From positions 141,983-205,982 of the forward strand of contig NZ_JACSQO010000006.1 in the NCBI RefSeq assembly GCF_014836595.1: DNA of 64,000 nucleotides, written 5' to 3'. The DNA comes from Psychrobacillus faecigallinarum. Lineage in GTDB: Bacteria > Bacillota > Bacilli > Bacillales_A > Planococcaceae. The notes under the pieces were generated by a model that worked only from the letters and a program-made list of their open reading frames with translations, was not told where the DNA came from and did no database searches. Positions 32,536-44,846 of the stretch are shown piece by piece (position 1 is the first letter of the stretch; the number at the start of each line of letters is the position of its first letter). The position numbers were made by a program, and so were the translations under genes.

Positions 32536-33561
32536 ATGTTGCTGACATTTCTCAAAGAAAGAATATCGTGGATAATATTCTTTCTTACCCTCCAGGTTTG
32601 GTTGAACATTATATTAACCCTTGATGTTGCCTTTAAGGATGTCTCCTTACTTTATATAAATATGATAAATGCAATTGCTTTTTTATTGTTTCTAGTATGG
32701 CGATTTAGAAAAGAAACACAGTATATAAAAAGTCTACAAGAGAACCTGGGAGTGGAATCAAGTTTTGATCGACTCCAAGAAGTGTTTCCAGAAGGCAGTT
32801 CTAGCTTTGAAAAGAAAGTAACTGAGGTATTAGAGGATTGCTTTAGGATAGGAATAGACGAACTAAACGATTTAAAGGTTAAACACCTAGAGGAAGATGA
32901 CCAAATTGTTTCATGGATTCATGAAGTGAAAACTCCATTAACAAGTATGAAGCTAATGATTGACTCCTTAGAGGATTCTAAAATGCAAAGAAAGCTAGAA
33001 TTAGAATGGCTTAGAATTCATCTATTGCTAGATCAGCAGCTGCATCACACGAGACTATCCTCATTGGAAAAGGATTATATTATTGAGCAGGTAAACTTAA
33101 AAAAGGTAGTTTATCAGGAGATAAAAGAACTGCAGGGATGGTGTATTCAAAAGAATATTGGTTTTGACATAGATGATCTTCAAAAAACTGTCCTAACTGA
33201 TCAAAAGTGGTTGGCATTTATACTAAGACAAATAATATCAAATGGTGTTAAGTACAGTAAAGAAAACAGCATTATTCAATTGTTTTTACGTAAAGATTCA
33301 GTCGGTCATCAACTTCTAACAATTCAAGATTTTGGTAGTGGTATTAGACAAGCGGATTTACCACGAATATTTAACAGGGCCTTCACAGGTACAACGGGAC
33401 GTGAAACGAATGCCTCAACAGGAATGGGGCTATACCTAGCCAAAAATGCTGCAGACAAACTAGGTATAAAAATTAGTGTTCAGTCTAAGGTTAATGAAGG
33501 AACTTCCTTTATACTTCAATTTCCCTTGAAAAATGAAATGTCCAACATCTTAGGTAGGTGA
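32536..33561 (+). CDS. Intramembrane-sensing histidine kinase, BceS-type
   Basis: 341 residues. Two N-terminal membrane helices (about residues 10-30 and 38-55) joined by a very short loop, so there is no extracellular sensor domain; such kinases sense through their partner transporter. DHp histidine in WIHEVKTPLTS, N box RQIISNGVKYS, and ATP-lid glycines in DFGSGI and TGMGLYL. ATG follows AAAGGAGGG. The stop codon overlaps a candidate operator. Confidence 0.9.
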   Translation: MLLTFLKERISWIIFFLTLQVWLNIILTLDVAFKDVSLLYINMINAIAFLLFLVWRFRKETQYIKSLQENLGVESSFDRLQEVFPEGSSSFEKKVTEVLEDCFRIGIDELNDLKVKHLEEDDQIVSWIHEVKTPLTSMKLMIDSLEDSKMQRKLELEWLRIHLLLDQQLHHTRLSSLEKDYIIEQVNLKKVVYQEIKELQGWCIQKNIGFDIDDLQKTVLTDQKWLAFILRQIISNGVKYSKENSIIQLFLRKDSVGHQLLTIQDFGSGIRQADLPRIFNRAFTGTTGRETNASTGMGLYLAKNAADKLGIKISVQSKVNEGTSFILQFPLKNEMSNILGR

Positions 33562-33572
33562 CAAAATTGTCA
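33559..33572 (+). promoter_or_regulatory. Candidate BceR-type operator upstream of the ABC transporter genes
   Basis: TGACA-AAAT-TGTCA, an inverted repeat with a four-base spacer, fits the TNACA-N4-TGTNA pattern I recall for BceR-like regulators. It overlaps the kinase stop codon and lies about 90 bases upstream of the ATPase start, in the only sizeable gap of the module. Confidence 0.55.
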
Positions 33573-33660
33573 TCTACTTTATTTATTCGTCATGTTAATC
33601 GAACGATTAAAGGAAGAAAACATTTTAAAATAAGGTTAATAAGGTATAGGAGGAAAATCC

Positions 33661-34422
33661 ATGATCATATTAAGCGGTCGTAAAATAAAAAAAATATATG
33701 GAAAAAAATCTACAGCGCAGGAAGTTTTAAAGGGAATTGATTTAGAGGTTCAAGAAGGTGAGTTTGTAGGAATAATGGGACCATCCGGTTCTGGAAAAAC
33801 TACGCTTCTTAATGTACTAGCTTCTATAGATCAAGCGACAGAAGGGGTTATTGAAATAGCAGGAAATAACTTGCGTAGAATGAAGGAAAAACAGTTATCT
33901 AATTTTAGAAGAGAACAATTAGGTTTCATTTTTCAAGATTATAATTTATTGGATACGCTAACTGTAAAAGAAAATATTCTGCTCCCTTTATCGATTAGTA
34001 AGGTAACGAAAAAAGAGGCTGAAGATCGTTTTCAAGAAATTATAAGGACTCTAGGAATAGAAGATATTATTCATAAGTATCCAAATGAGATTTCAGGGGG
34101 GCAAAAACAAAGAACTTCTGCGGGAAGAGCTTTAATTGGGAATCCAACCATTGTATTTGCGGATGAACCTACAGGGGCACTAGATTCTAAAGCAGCAAGC
34201 GCATTACTTACTAACATGGAAAAAATTAATAAGGATAAGAAAGTTACTATTATGATGGTAACACATGATCCGGTGGCAGCAAGTTTTTGCTCGCGTGTAT
34301 TGTTTTTAAAGGATGGCCAGCTATATACAGAACTATACAAAGGGGAAAATAATCGCGGACAGTTCTTTCAGGAGATTATGAATACGCAAGGTGTGCTTGG
34401 TGGTGATGGTTATGACGCTTAG
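33661..34422 (+). CDS. ABC transporter ATPase, BceA-type
   Basis: 253 residues, ATG after ATAGGAGG. Walker [11 protein letters not shown] loop [15 protein letters not shown] signature ISGGQKQR, Walker [13 protein letters not shown], switch histidine MMVTHD. Typical of the MacB/BceA (LolD-like) ATPase family. Its 3' end overlaps the permease start by 11 bases. Confidence 0.92.
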   Translation: MIILSGRKIKKIYGKKSTAQEVLKGIDLEVQEGEFVGIMGPSGSGKTTLLNVLASIDQATEGVIEIAGNNLRRMKEKQLSNFRREQLGFIFQDYNLLDTLTVKENILLPLSISKVTKKEAEDRFQEIIRTLGIEDIIHKYPNEISGGQKQRTSAGRALIGNPTIVFADEPTGALDSKAASALLTNMEKINKDKKVTIMMVTHDPVAASFCSRVLFLKDGQLYTELYKGENNRGQFFQEIMNTQGVLGGDGYDA

Positions 34423-36400
34423 TCAGCTAGTTTTCCGTAGTATGAAAAAGAATATTAAGCATTACTACTTATACTTCTTTGCTTTAATCTTTAGTGTCAC
34501 ACTTTATTTTTCTTTCGTCACGCTTCAATATAATCCAAGCATAGTGGAAATATCGGTAGGCGTTAAAGTTACTGCAGGTTTAAAGGCCGCTTCTTACTTG
34601 TTGTTATTTGTAGTTGTTTTCTTTGTTTTATATGCTAATCGCTTATTTATGAAGAGAAGAAGTAAGGAAATAGGTTTATATCAGCTTATTGGTATGTCGA
34701 AAAGTTTAGTAACAAGATTGTTAGCATTGGAAAACACAATACTTTGGATTGGTGCTCTTAGTTTAGGGGTAATCATTGGATTCCTAACGTCTCGGATATT
34801 TGCAATGATTTTATTGAAGGTGCTGGAAAAGGATGTTTTAGTAGACCTTACCTTTTCAGTAGAGGCTTTACAAATGACAGTTTTAGTATTTTTAGTGTTG
34901 CTCATAGTAGTCCTGATACAAACGACGTTTACTATTAGAAGAGTTTCTTTAATAACGCTTTTCCATTCTACCGCTATTGCAGAGGAGAAAATAAAGAAAT
35001 TTAGTGGTTTCCAAATGTTCCTTGGACTTTTAGGATTATTAATGATTGGATATGGTTACTACTTATCTACCTCCTTGTTTGAGGTATATTCGGAGAACGC
35101 AAATATGCTACTAATTAAAATGCTATCGATCTTAGGTTCGACCATTTTTGGTACATTCTTAGTCTTCCGTTTTTCAGTTGCATTTCTTATGAACTTAGCA
35201 AGAAAGCGAAAAAAAGGACATTTATCAATTGAAGATGTTCTTTCATTAACACCAATCATGCACAGAATGAAAGCAAATGCGATGTCCTTAACGACAATTA
35301 CTGTTATATCGGCAACTGCTTTAGCAATACTTTGTTTATCTTATATCTCCTACTATTCTGCAGGTTCTATGGCAGAACGGAATGTTCCTTTTGATTTTAT
35401 ATTGTTAAATGAACATGGTGAAGCATTTTTAGAGGAACTAGATAACAAGGGAATTAGTTATAATAAAACCGAAATCGATCTACTGAATGCAGAAGTGGAG
35501 ACTGCTGAGCTCTACGAAGCAGGCATTCCAGCTGGTATGGAGATGAATGCCAAAGGATTCTATCAACTGCTGAAACTTAGTGATGCACAAAAAATGTGGC
35601 CACAGCTTTCTTTGGAGGAGGGTGAGGGCTATGTGAGTGGCTATAGTAGTATGATGTCTGAAATTGTAAAGATAGAGAGTGATAAACCGGTAAGCATAAC
35701 GACTTCTGAAGGTGATATCTCTTTACATATAAAAGAAGTCAAGGAAGAGTCACCTCTTGTTTATAAACTTACGGGTGCAGGAGTATCTTTTATAGTAACG
35801 GATCAGCAGTTTGAACAGCTCGCTAAGGATAGTATAATTGGTCAAAATACTATTTGGGAAAAACAAGTAGGCATTAATATAAAAGATTCCTCCAATCAAA
35901 AAGAAGCACAGTATATTTACGAGTCTACTACGAATGACGGTTATAATGAAGCAGCAAATAGTGATGGTTACAGTGAACACTTTCAGGTTGACTCGCAGGA
36001 AATGTATCGCTCTTCTACGCTAGATATGTTTGGTCTAGTTATATTTATTACAGGTTTTCTTGGATTAGCCTTCCTAGTGACTACAGGTAGTATTTTATAC
36101 TTCAAACAAATGTCGGAGGCCGATGAAGAAAGAGAATCTTATACCATTCTTCGTAAAATCGGATTTACAACAAATGAACTAATGAGAGGAATCTATCGAA
36201 AGCAATTATTCAACTTTGGATTTCCATTAATCATTGGTTTAGCGCATAGCTATTTTGCTGTTAAATCGGGCTGGATGCTATTTGGTACAGAACTAGTAGC
36301 TCCTTTACTCATTACGATGGGAGTCTATATTATTCTTTACTCTGTATTTGCTATCCTTACGGTCGGATACTATAAAAAAGTAGTCAATGAATCACTATAG
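34412..36400 (+). CDS. FtsX-type ABC permease, BceB-type
   Basis: 662 residues from ATG 34412, overlapping the ATPase stop; the longer frame from 34391 lacks a better ribosome site. Hydropathy by eye shows about ten membrane helices, with a large extracellular domain of roughly 200 residues (about 325-530) between helices 7 and 8, the BceB arrangement. The conserved [20 protein letters not shown] stretch after helix 8 is typical of the family. Such transporters free lipid II-cycle targets from bacitracin, lantibiotics or similar peptides and signal to the kinase. Substrate here is unknown. Confidence 0.9.
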   Translation: MTLSQLVFRSMKKNIKHYYLYFFALIFSVTLYFSFVTLQYNPSIVEISVGVKVTAGLKAASYLLLFVVVFFVLYANRLFMKRRSKEIGLYQLIGMSKSLVTRLLALENTILWIGALSLGVIIGFLTSRIFAMILLKVLEKDVLVDLTFSVEALQMTVLVFLVLLIVVLIQTTFTIRRVSLITLFHSTAIAEEKIKKFSGFQMFLGLLGLLMIGYGYYLSTSLFEVYSENANMLLIKMLSILGSTIFGTFLVFRFSVAFLMNLARKRKKGHLSIEDVLSLTPIMHRMKANAMSLTTITVISATALAILCLSYISYYSAGSMAERNVPFDFILLNEHGEAFLEELDNKGISYNKTEIDLLNAEVETAELYEAGIPAGMEMNAKGFYQLLKLSDAQKMWPQLSLEEGEGYVSGYSSMMSEIVKIESDKPVSITTSEGDISLHIKEVKEESPLVYKLTGAGVSFIVTDQQFEQLAKDSIIGQNTIWEKQVGINIKDSSNQKEAQYIYESTTNDGYNEAANSDGYSEHFQVDSQEMYRSSTLDMFGLVIFITGFLGLAFLVTTGSILYFKQMSEADEERESYTILRKIGFTTNELMRGIYRKQLFNFGFPLIIGLAHSYFAVKSGWMLFGTELVAPLLITMGVYIILYSVFAILTVGYYKKVVNESL

Positions 36401-36411
36401 TCTGTATACAG

Positions 36412-36443
36412 AAAACTCTTTGTTTTACAACAAAGAGTTTTTC
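36412..36443 (+). terminator. Intrinsic terminator after the Bce-type module
   Basis: Stem AAAACTCTTTG / CAAAGAGTTTT with a T-rich tail. Confidence 0.88.
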
Positions 36444-36446
36444 TTA

Positions 36447-36475
36447 TTGACTTTTAAATGGATTAACTATAAACT
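36447..36475 (+). promoter_or_regulatory. Sigma-A promoter of the antiporter gene
   Basis: TTGACT, 17-base spacer, TAAACT, 44 bases before the antiporter start; the -35 follows the preceding terminator directly. Confidence 0.6.
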
Positions 36476-36518
36476 TCTATCATATTAGCAATCTAGTGTG
36501 TGAAAGTGAGTGTTTTAA

Positions 36519-37835
36519 ATGAATGCAGTATTGATAGCAGTTGCTGTTATGTTAATTCTGAGTTTACTTCGTATAAATGTAGTGTTCTCATTAATCATAG
36601 GTGCATTGGTAGGTGGGCTTACAGCTGGCTTATCGGTCACAGAAACGATAGAAGCGTTTACTGGAGGATTAGGTGCAGGAGCAACAATAGCGCTTAGCTA
36701 CGGGCTCTTAGGAGGCTTTGCAGTTGCCATATCGAAGACAGGCATACCAGAGTTATTAGTGGCGGCAATTCTCAAGGTTGTCAGAAGGGAAGGGGATTCC
36801 CAAAAGACAGGTTTAGCTAAGGTATTAGTATTCTTATTGCTATTGATGATGGCTATTTTCTCGCAGAACTTAATACCGATTCATATCGCATTTATTCCAT
36901 TATTAGTTCCACCTATTTTAAAAGTATTAAATATGCTCCAAATAGATCGTAGATTGATTGCATGTATTTTGGCATTTGGGTTAATTACCCCTTATATGTT
37001 CTTACCATATGGGTTCGGAGCGATTTATCAACAAATTGTGGCAACACAGATGGAGCTATCTGGTCTTACAGTTGCTTTAGAGGATATTCCTCGCGCGATG
37101 GCAGTACCAGCCTTAGGAATGGTTGTAGGGCTTGTTATGGCGTTTGTTTTATATAGAAAGCCAAGACAATACCGTCAAGAAGAAGTTAAAGTAGAAGGAT
37201 TACAACTAAACGTTAAAAAAAGCAGCGTGTTCTTCACAATTATTTCGTTGATTGCGGCTTTGTATGCACAAATCGCAACCGACTCAATGATAGCAGGGGC
37301 TCTAGCTGGAATCACAATACTTTATGTAACAGGTGCTTTAAAATGGAAGGAAGCTGACCAGCTATTAACAGAAGGTATGCGTATGATGGCATTCGTAGGG
37401 TTTGTTATGATTACAGCAAACGGATTTGCTGCTGTCATCAGTTCAACTGGTCATGTAGAAAGTTTAGTAGAGGCATCTGCAGAATTATTAAAGGGTAATG
37501 TCAGCTTGGCTGTGTTAATTATGTTAGTAATTGGTTTAATCGTAACTTTGGGAATTGGCTCTTCCTTTGCCACCATTCCAATAATCGCAGCGATCTTTGT
37601 TCCTTTAGCATTAGAGTTAGGATTAAGCCCCTTAGCTACTATAGCTTTAATAGGGACTGCAGGTGCATTGGGGGATGCGGGTTCGCCGGCATCTGATTCC
37701 ACACTTGGACCAACAGCTGGTTTAAGCGTTGACGGACAACATAATCATATTTGGGATACAGTAGTACCGACATTCATTTGCTACAATATACCGTTAATCA
37801 TTTTTGGCTGGCTTGCAGTAGTATATGTACTATAA
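36519..37835 (+). CDS. YuiF-like Na+/H+ antiporter-family membrane protein
   Basis: 438 residues with about 11-12 hydrophobic helices. Resembles the B. subtilis YuiF family: paired glycine-rich re-entrant segments (GGLGAGATIALSYGLLGGF near the N-terminus and GTAGALGDAGSPASDSTLGP near the C-terminus). Family assignment suggests Na+/H+ or metabolite/H+ exchange; the substrate is not defined by sequence. Monocistronic between its own promoter and terminator. Confidence 0.8.
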   Translation: MNAVLIAVAVMLILSLLRINVVFSLIIGALVGGLTAGLSVTETIEAFTGGLGAGATIALSYGLLGGFAVAISKTGIPELLVAAILKVVRREGDSQKTGLAKVLVFLLLLMMAIFSQNLIPIHIAFIPLLVPPILKVLNMLQIDRRLIACILAFGLITPYMFLPYGFGAIYQQIVATQMELSGLTVALEDIPRAMAVPALGMVVGLVMAFVLYRKPRQYRQEEVKVEGLQLNVKKSSVFFTIISLIAALYAQIATDSMIAGALAGITILYVTGALKWKEADQLLTEGMRMMAFVGFVMITANGFAAVISSTGHVESLVEASAELLKGNVSLAVLIMLVIGLIVTLGIGSSFATIPIIAAIFVPLALELGLSPLATIALIGTAGALGDAGSPASDSTLGPTAGLSVDGQHNHIWDTVVPTFICYNIPLIIFGWLAVVYVL

Positions 37836-37840
37836 GAGAA

Positions 37841-37865
37841 AGAGCTCCTCTGGGGCTCTTTTTAT
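37841..37865 (+). terminator. Intrinsic terminator after the antiporter gene
   Basis: Stem AGAGCTCC / GGGGCTCT (G-U pair) with TCT loop, followed by five T. The remaining stretch to 38071 is AT-rich with no gene I can support. Confidence 0.8.
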
Positions 37866-38071
37866 ATAGGGCAAGATAATAGATGACATTTCCCAATAAT
37901 TATCGAGGGATACAATAGAGCAATCACTTTTCTTATCCGAGGAACTTCTACCATTCATTTCATTTGTAATTTAAATAAGAATTTTATATACTAGAAAACG
38001 GCTAAAAAAACGCATAGTTTAAATGAATATATAAATAGTTGAAGCATATAAAAAGAATTCAAGAAAAAGAC

Positions 38072-38100
38072 TTGCATATTCTTTTTTTATTGTATATAAT
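38072..38100 (+). promoter_or_regulatory. Sigma-A promoter of the S10-spc-alpha ribosomal operons
   Basis: TTGCAT, 17-base spacer, perfect TATAAT, 128 bases before rpsJ. No comparable promoter is obvious until after rplQ, so it probably drives the whole 14-kb cluster. Confidence 0.8.
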
Positions 38101-38105
38101 GTTGA

Positions 38106-38537
<432 letters not shown>

Positions 38538-38582
38538 TGGTAAAAGATAAAAAACAACTAATTATTATAGGAGGTGTGACGG

Positions 38583-39212
38583 ATGACCAAAGGAATCTTA
38601 GGTAGAAAAATCGGTATGACGCAAGTATTTGCTGAGAACGGTGACTTAATCCCTGTAACAGTTATTGAAGCTACTCCAAACGTAGTGCTTCAAAAGAAAA
38701 CTGCAGAAACAGACGGTTACGAAGCGATTCAGTTAGGTTTTGAAGATAAGCGCGAAAAGCTTTCTAACAAACCTGCTAAAGGACACGTAGCTAAAGCTAG
38801 CACCGCTCCTAAGCGCTTCATCCGCGAATTCCGCGGCTTGGATACAGCTAATTACGAGGTTGGTCAAGAAGTCAACGTAGAAAGTTTTGCAGAAGGCGAT
38901 GTAATTGATGTAACAGGTATTACTAAAGGTAAAGGTTTCCAAGGTGTTATTAAACGCCACGGACAATCTCGTGGACCAATGGCCCATGGATCTCGTTATC
39001 ACCGTCGTCCAGGTTCAATGGGGCCAGTTGCTCCGAACCGTGTATTCAAACAAAAGAAATTACCTGGTCAAATGGGTGGACACACAGTAACAATCCAAAA
39101 CTTACAAATCGTAAGAGTGGATGCTGAACGTAACCTATTATTAGTAAAAGGTAATGTTCCTGGTTCTCGTAAATCATTAGTAGTTGTTAAGGCTGCTATT
39201 AAATCGAAATAA
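38583..39212 (+). CDS. rplC: Ribosomal protein L3
   Basis: 209 residues. Starts [16 protein letters not shown] and carries the central loop [18 protein letters not shown] segment ([20 protein letters not shown]) that reaches the peptidyl-transferase centre. ATG after AGGAGGTG. Confidence 0.97.
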   Translation: MTKGILGRKIGMTQVFAENGDLIPVTVIEATPNVVLQKKTAETDGYEAIQLGFEDKREKLSNKPAKGHVAKASTAPKRFIREFRGLDTANYEVGQEVNVESFAEGDVIDVTGITKGKGFQGVIKRHGQSRGPMAHGSRYHRRPGSMGPVAPNRVFKQKKLPGQMGGHTVTIQNLQIVRVDAERNLLLVKGNVPGSRKSLVVVKAAIKSK

Positions 39213-39238
39213 TTCTCTGAAGAAAGGAGGAAACAGGA

Positions 39239-39862
39239 ATGACAAAAGTATCTTTATTCAATCAAGCAGGATCTTCTGTTGGGGAAATCGAGTTAAACGA
39301 TAAAGTTTTCGGAATTGAACCAAACGAATCTGTGCTATTTGAAGCTATCATTTCTCAACGTGCTTCACTTCGTCAAGGTAATCACAAAGTGAAAAATCGT
39401 TCTGAAGTAGCTGGTGGTGGTCGTAAACCATGGAAGCAAAAAGGAACAGGTCGTGCTCGTCAAGGTTCGATCCGCTCTCCACAATGGCGTGGCGGTGGTA
39501 CTGTATTTGGTCCAGTTCCACGTAGCTATAGCTATAAATTACCTAAGAAAGTACGTCGTTTAGCTCTTCTTTCAGCTCTTTCATCTAAAGTGCGTGAAGA
39601 AAGCATCGTAGTACTTGAAGGGTTAGCATTTGATGCTCCAAAAACAAAAGAATTTGTGAAAGTGTTATCTAACCTTTCAATCAATAAAAAAGCGTTAGTA
39701 GTAACTGCTGATTTAGATGAAAACGTAGCATTAGCTGCTCGTAACATCCCTGGAATCACAGTTGTGTCTGCAACAGGCATTAACGTATTAGATTTAGTTG
39801 GTCACGATAAATTAGTGATGACTAAAGCTGCAGTAGAAAAAGTAGAGGAGGTGCTTGGTTAA
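39239..39862 (+). CDS. rplD: Ribosomal protein L4
   Basis: 207 residues. The exit-tunnel loop reads [18 protein letters not shown], the site of macrolide-resistance changes; wild type here. In E. coli L4 represses its own operon; whether it acts on this leader is inference. Shares its last base with the rplW start. Confidence 0.97.
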   Translation: MTKVSLFNQAGSSVGEIELNDKVFGIEPNESVLFEAIISQRASLRQGNHKVKNRSEVAGGGRKPWKQKGTGRARQGSIRSPQWRGGGTVFGPVPRSYSYKLPKKVRRLALLSALSSKVREESIVVLEGLAFDAPKTKEFVKVLSNLSINKKALVVTADLDENVALAARNIPGITVVSATGINVLDLVGHDKLVMTKAAVEKVEEVLG

Positions 39863-40146
39863 TGGAAGCACGTGATATTATTAAACGTCCGGTCATTACC
39901 GAGCGTTCTTCTGAAGTAATGGCAGATAAAAAGTACACTTTCGAAGTGGACACTCGCGCTAACAAAACACAAGTTAAATATGCAGTTGAAGAAATCTTTG
40001 GAGTAGATGTTGAAAAAGTTAACATCATGAACTACAAAGGTAAATTCAAACGCGTAGGTAAATTTGGCGGTTATACTAACAAACGTCGTAAAGCGATTGT
40101 TACATTAACTACAGACAGCAAAGAAATCGAGTTATTCGAAATTTAA
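39862..40146 (+). CDS. rplW: Ribosomal protein L23
   Basis: 94 residues, ATG overlapping the rplD stop by one base (TTAATGG). RPVITERS near the N-terminus is the family signature. Sits at the tunnel exit and docks SRP and trigger factor. Confidence 0.96.
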   Translation: MEARDIIKRPVITERSSEVMADKKYTFEVDTRANKTQVKYAVEEIFGVDVEKVNIMNYKGKFKRVGKFGGYTNKRRKAIVTLTTDSKEIELFEI

Positions 40147-40187
40147 TCCTTTAACAAGGAATTAATAATCAAGAAGGAGGGAATAAA

Positions 40188-41018
40188 ATGGCGATTAGAA
40201 AGTATAAACCAACGACAAACGGACGTCGTAACATGACTTCACTTGACTACGCTGAAATCACAACGAACAAGCCTGAGAAATCACTTCTTGCTCCTGTTAA
40301 GCGTAAAGGCGGCCGTAACAATCAAGGTAAAATTACTGTTCGTCATCATGGTGGTGGACACAAACGCCAATACCGCGTAATTGATTTCAAACGAAACAAA
40401 GACGGTATTCCAGCACGTGTTGCTACTATTGAATATGATCCAAACCGTTCTGCAAACATCGCATTACTAAATTATGCTGATGGGGAAAAACGTTATATCC
40501 TAGCTCCTAAAGGCTTAGAAGTTGGAATGACAATCGTGTCAGGTCCAGAAGCTGATATTAAAGTAGGTAACGCACTTCCATTGCAAAACATTCCAATGGG
40601 TACTACTATCCATAACATCGAAATGAAACCTGGTAAAGGTGGTCAGTTAGTTCGTTCTGCTGGTACATCTGCTCAATTATTAGGTAAAGAAGGTAAGTAC
40701 GTTATCGTACGTTTACAATCTGGTGAAGTTCGTTTAATCCTAGGTGTTTGCCGCGCTACTGTTGGTGAAGTAGGAAATGAACAACATGAACTTGTAAACA
40801 TCGGTAAAGCAGGTCGTAATCGTTGGTTAGGTAAACGCCCAACTGTACGTGGATCTGTAATGAACCCTAACGACCATCCACACGGTGGTGGTGAAGGACG
40901 TACTCCAATCGGACGTAAGTCTCCAATGTCTCCATGGGGTAAACCAACTCTTGGATACAAAACTCGTAGCAAGAAAAACAAATCCGACAAACTTATTATT
41001 CGTCGTCGTAAAAAATAA
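40188..41018 (+). CDS. rplB: Ribosomal protein L2
   Basis: 276 residues. C-terminal [17 protein letters not shown] contains the conserved histidine near the peptidyl-transferase centre; N-terminal [20 protein letters not shown] binds rRNA. ATG after AAGGAGGG. Confidence 0.97.
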   Translation: MAIRKYKPTTNGRRNMTSLDYAEITTNKPEKSLLAPVKRKGGRNNQGKITVRHHGGGHKRQYRVIDFKRNKDGIPARVATIEYDPNRSANIALLNYADGEKRYILAPKGLEVGMTIVSGPEADIKVGNALPLQNIPMGTTIHNIEMKPGKGGQLVRSAGTSAQLLGKEGKYVIVRLQSGEVRLILGVCRATVGEVGNEQHELVNIGKAGRNRWLGKRPTVRGSVMNPNDHPHGGGEGRTPIGRKSPMSPWGKPTLGYKTRSKKNKSDKLIIRRRKK

Positions 41019-41078
41019 AGTGGTTTTACTACGGTTCAAAGAACGAGCCGTGGTGCAATCACAGAGGGAGGTTTCAGC

Positions 41079-41357
41079 ATGGGTCGTAGCTTGAAAAAAG
41101 GACCTTTCGCAGACGATCATTTATTGAAAAAGGTCGATGCACAAAAGGACTCTGAGAAAAAACAAGTGATTAAGACTTGGTCTCGCCGTTCAACAATTTT
41201 CCCTACTTTTATCGGATTAACAATCGCAGTATATGACGGACGTAAACATGTACCGGTATACGTGACTGAAGATATGGTAGGTCATAAACTAGGCGAGTTT
41301 GCACCAACACGCGCTTATAAAAGTCATGGTGCAGATGATAAGAAAACAAGACGCTAA
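41079..41357 (+). CDS. rpsS: Ribosomal protein S19
   Basis: 92 residues, starts [19 protein letters not shown]-terminal [17 protein letters not shown]. Head of the 30S subunit with S13. ATG after GAGGGAGG. Confidence 0.97.
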   Translation: MGRSLKKGPFADDHLLKKVDAQKDSEKKQVIKTWSRRSTIFPTFIGLTIAVYDGRKHVPVYVTEDMVGHKLGEFAPTRAYKSHGADDKKTRR

Positions 41358-41377
41358 TTTGAGAGGAGGTCATTCAA

Positions 41378-41722
41378 ATGTCACAAGCAAAAGCTATTGC
41401 TAAAACAGTGCGCATTGCTCCTCGTAAGGTAAGATTAGTCGTTGATTTAATCAGAGGTAAGCAAGTCGGTGAAGCAGTTGCAATTTTACAACTTACTCCT
41501 AAAGCAGCATCTCCTGTTGTTGAGAAAGTATTAAAATCTGCTATTGCAAACGCTGAGCACAATTATGATTTAGATATTAACAACCTAGTTGTTTCTGAAG
41601 TATTTGTTGATGAAGGTCCAACATTGAAACGTTTCCGTCCACGTGCGATGGGTCGTGCAAGTGCTATCAACAAACGTACAAGCCACATTACTGTAGTGGT
41701 ATCTGAGAAGAAGGAGGGATAA
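41378..41722 (+). CDS. rplV: Ribosomal protein L22
   Basis: 114 residues. [15 protein letters not shown] near the N-terminus and the tunnel hairpin [15 protein letters not shown]; wild-type loop for macrolide sensitivity. Four bases before rpsC. Confidence 0.97.
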   Translation: MSQAKAIAKTVRIAPRKVRLVVDLIRGKQVGEAVAILQLTPKAASPVVEKVLKSAIANAEHNYDLDINNLVVSEVFVDEGPTLKRFRPRAMGRASAINKRTSHITVVVSEKKEG

Positions 41723-41725
41723 TTC

Positions 41726-42382
41726 GTGGGTCAAAAAGTTCATCCAATAGGAATGCGAGTTGGGATCATTCGTGACTGGGAGTCAAAATGGTACGCTGGT
41801 AAAGACTATGCAAACTTACTTCATGAAGATTTAAAAATTCGTAAGTATATCGAAACTCGTTTAAAAGATGCTTCAGTTTCTACTGTAGAAATCGAACGTG
41901 CTGCTAAACGTGTTAACATCACTATTCACACTGCGAAACCAGGAATGGTAATCGGTAAAGGTGGTACTGAAGTCGAAGCACTTCGTAAACACTTGAACGA
42001 TATCACTGGCAAGCGTGTACACATCAACATCGTAGAAATTAAAAGAGCTGACCTTGATGCTAAATTAGTAGCTGAAAGTATTGCACGCCAATTAGAAGGC
42101 CGCGTATCTTTCCGTCGTGCTCAAAAACAAGCAATTCAACGCACAATGCGTGCTGGCGCTAAAGGTATTAAAACTCAAGTATCTGGACGCTTAGGCGGCG
42201 CTGACATTGCGCGTGCTGAACATTACAGCGAAGGAACTGTACCACTTCATACATTACGTGCAGATATCGATTATGCACATGCTGAAGCTGACACTACTTA
42301 CGGTAAGTTAGGCGTTAAAGTATGGATCTATCGTGGTGAAGTCCTTCCAGTTAAGAAGAACTCTGAGGAAGGAGGCAAATAA
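41726..42382 (+). CDS. rpsC: Ribosomal protein S3
   Basis: 218 residues, GTG start after AAGGAGGG. KH domain with [16 protein letters not shown] and the C-terminal domain with [15 protein letters not shown]. mRNA entry-channel protein. One base separates it from rplP. Confidence 0.97.
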   Translation: MGQKVHPIGMRVGIIRDWESKWYAGKDYANLLHEDLKIRKYIETRLKDASVSTVEIERAAKRVNITIHTAKPGMVIGKGGTEVEALRKHLNDITGKRVHINIVEIKRADLDAKLVAESIARQLEGRVSFRRAQKQAIQRTMRAGAKGIKTQVSGRLGGADIARAEHYSEGTVPLHTLRADIDYAHAEADTTYGKLGVKVWIYRGEVLPVKKNSEEGGK

Positions 42383-42383
42383 T

Positions 42384-43008
<625 letters not shown>

Positions 43009-43026
43009 TAAAGGAGGTTTTCAGGC

Positions 43027-43290
43027 ATGACTGAGCGTAATCAACGCAAAGTATACACTGGCCGTGTAGTTTCTGACAAAATGGAAAAAACTATTACTGT
43101 TTTAGTTGAGACTCATAAAAAACACAAATTATACGGTAAGCGTGTAAAATATTCTAAGAAATTTAAGGCTCATGATGAGCAAAACGAAGCCCAAATCGGC
43201 GATATCGTCCGTATCATGGAAACTCGTCCGCTATCAGCTACAAAACGTTTCCGTTTACTGGAAGTTGTAGAAAAAGCGGTTATTATCTAA
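43027..43290 (+). CDS. rpsQ: Ribosomal protein S17
   Basis: 87 residues. OB-fold signature [17 protein letters not shown] and KFKAHDE. ATG after AAAGGAGG. Confidence 0.97.
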   Translation: MTERNQRKVYTGRVVSDKMEKTITVLVETHKKHKLYGKRVKYSKKFKAHDEQNEAQIGDIVRIMETRPLSATKRFRLLEVVEKAVII

Positions 43291-43334
43291 TAATAAATTT
43301 CGGAACTAATTAATTCCGGAGGGAGGTAACCTAA

Positions 43335-43703
43335 GTGATCCAACAAGAAACTCGTATGAAAGTTGCAGACAACTCAGGTGCACGTGAAGTTTTAACAATA
43401 AAAGTACTTGGTGGTACTGGACGTAAGACTGCTAATATCGGCGATATCGTCGTATGTACAGTTAAGAAAGCAACACCAGGTGGCGTTGTCAAGAAGGGTG
43501 ACGTAGTTAAAGCAGTTATCGTTCGCACTAAAAGCGGCGTACGCCGTAAAGACGGAACTTATATCAAATTTGATGAGAATGCATGCGTTATTATCAAAGA
43601 CGATAAAGGACCGCGTGGAACTCGTATTTTCGGACCTGTTGCGCGTGAACTACGTGACAGCAACTTCATGAAAATCGTATCTTTAGCTCCAGAAGTTCTT
43701 TAA
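43335..43703 (+). CDS. rplN: Ribosomal protein L14
   Basis: 122 residues, GTG start after [29 protein letters not shown] and the C-terminal [19 protein letters not shown] are full-length family ends. Confidence 0.97.
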   Translation: MIQQETRMKVADNSGAREVLTIKVLGGTGRKTANIGDIVVCTVKKATPGGVVKKGDVVKAVIVRTKSGVRRKDGTYIKFDENACVIIKDDKGPRGTRIFGPVARELRDSNFMKIVSLAPEVL

Positions 43704-43740
43704 TTATCATGAAAGTGCCAATCAAGGAGGTGCGACAAGA

Positions 43741-44049
43741 ATGCATGTTAAAAAAGGCGACAAAGTAATGGTGATCTCGGGTAAAGACAAAGGGAAAACA
43801 GGCGTTATCCTTACAGCTTATCCGAAGAAAGACCGTGTTTTAGTTGAAGGTGTCAACATCATCAAAAAACACATGAAGCCAAACCAAGCTAATCCGCAAG
43901 GAGGAATTGAGAGCCGTGAGGCTGCAATTCACGTATCGAATGTTATGTTAATCGACCCAAAAACTGGCGAGCCGACTCGCGTAGGTTATAAAGTAGAAGA
44001 TGGCAAAAAAGTTCGTGTTGCGAAAAAATCTGGTGAAATTATTAAATAA
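43741..44049 (+). CDS. rplX: Ribosomal protein L24
   Basis: 102 residues with an N-terminal KOW motif ([20 protein letters not shown]). Assembly initiator of the 50S subunit. ATG after AAGGAGGTG. Confidence 0.97.
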   Translation: MHVKKGDKVMVISGKDKGKTGVILTAYPKKDRVLVEGVNIIKKHMKPNQANPQGGIESREAAIHVSNVMLIDPKTGEPTRVGYKVEDGKKVRVAKKSGEIIK

Positions 44050-44072
44050 GTAAAGAGAAAGGAGGTACACAC

Positions 44073-44612
44073 ATGAACCGCCTAAAAGAAAAGTATCTTA
44101 AGGAAGTTTCTCCTGCTCTAATGAGCAAGTTTGAATATAGTTCAGTAATGCAAGTTCCTAAAGTTGATAAAATTGTTATCAACATGGGTGTGGGTGATGC
44201 TGTATCTAATACAAAAGCACTTGATGCTGCTGTTGAAGAATTACAAATTATTTCAGGTCAAAAACCTGTAGTTACGAAAGCTAAAAAATCGATCGCTGGA
44301 TTCCGTCTACGTGAAGGTATGCCAATCGGTGCAAAAGTTACATTACGCGGAGAGCGTATGTATGACTTTTTGGATAAATTAATCTCTATCTCTCTTCCAC
44401 GTGTACGTGACTTCCGTGGTGTTTCTAAAAAAGCATTTGACGGTCGCGGTAACTACACTTTAGGAGTAAAAGAGCAATTAATCTTCCCTGAAATCGATTA
44501 TGATAAAGTTTCGAAAGTACGCGGTATGGACATCGTAATTGTAACAACTGCGAACTCTGACGAAGAAGCTCGTGAGTTATTAACACAGTTCGGTATGCCA
44601 TTCCAAAAGTAA
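44073..44612 (+). CDS. rplE: Ribosomal protein L5
   Basis: 179 residues; 5S rRNA-binding protein with [15 protein letters not shown] and the [18 protein letters not shown] segment. ATG after AAGGAGG. Confidence 0.97.
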   Translation: MNRLKEKYLKEVSPALMSKFEYSSVMQVPKVDKIVINMGVGDAVSNTKALDAAVEELQIISGQKPVVTKAKKSIAGFRLREGMPIGAKVTLRGERMYDFLDKLISISLPRVRDFRGVSKKAFDGRGNYTLGVKEQLIFPEIDYDKVSKVRGMDIVIVTTANSDEEARELLTQFGMPFQK

Positions 44613-44816
<204 letters not shown>

Positions 44817-44846
44817 TCCCCTATAACTGGGAAGGAGGTAAATGTA

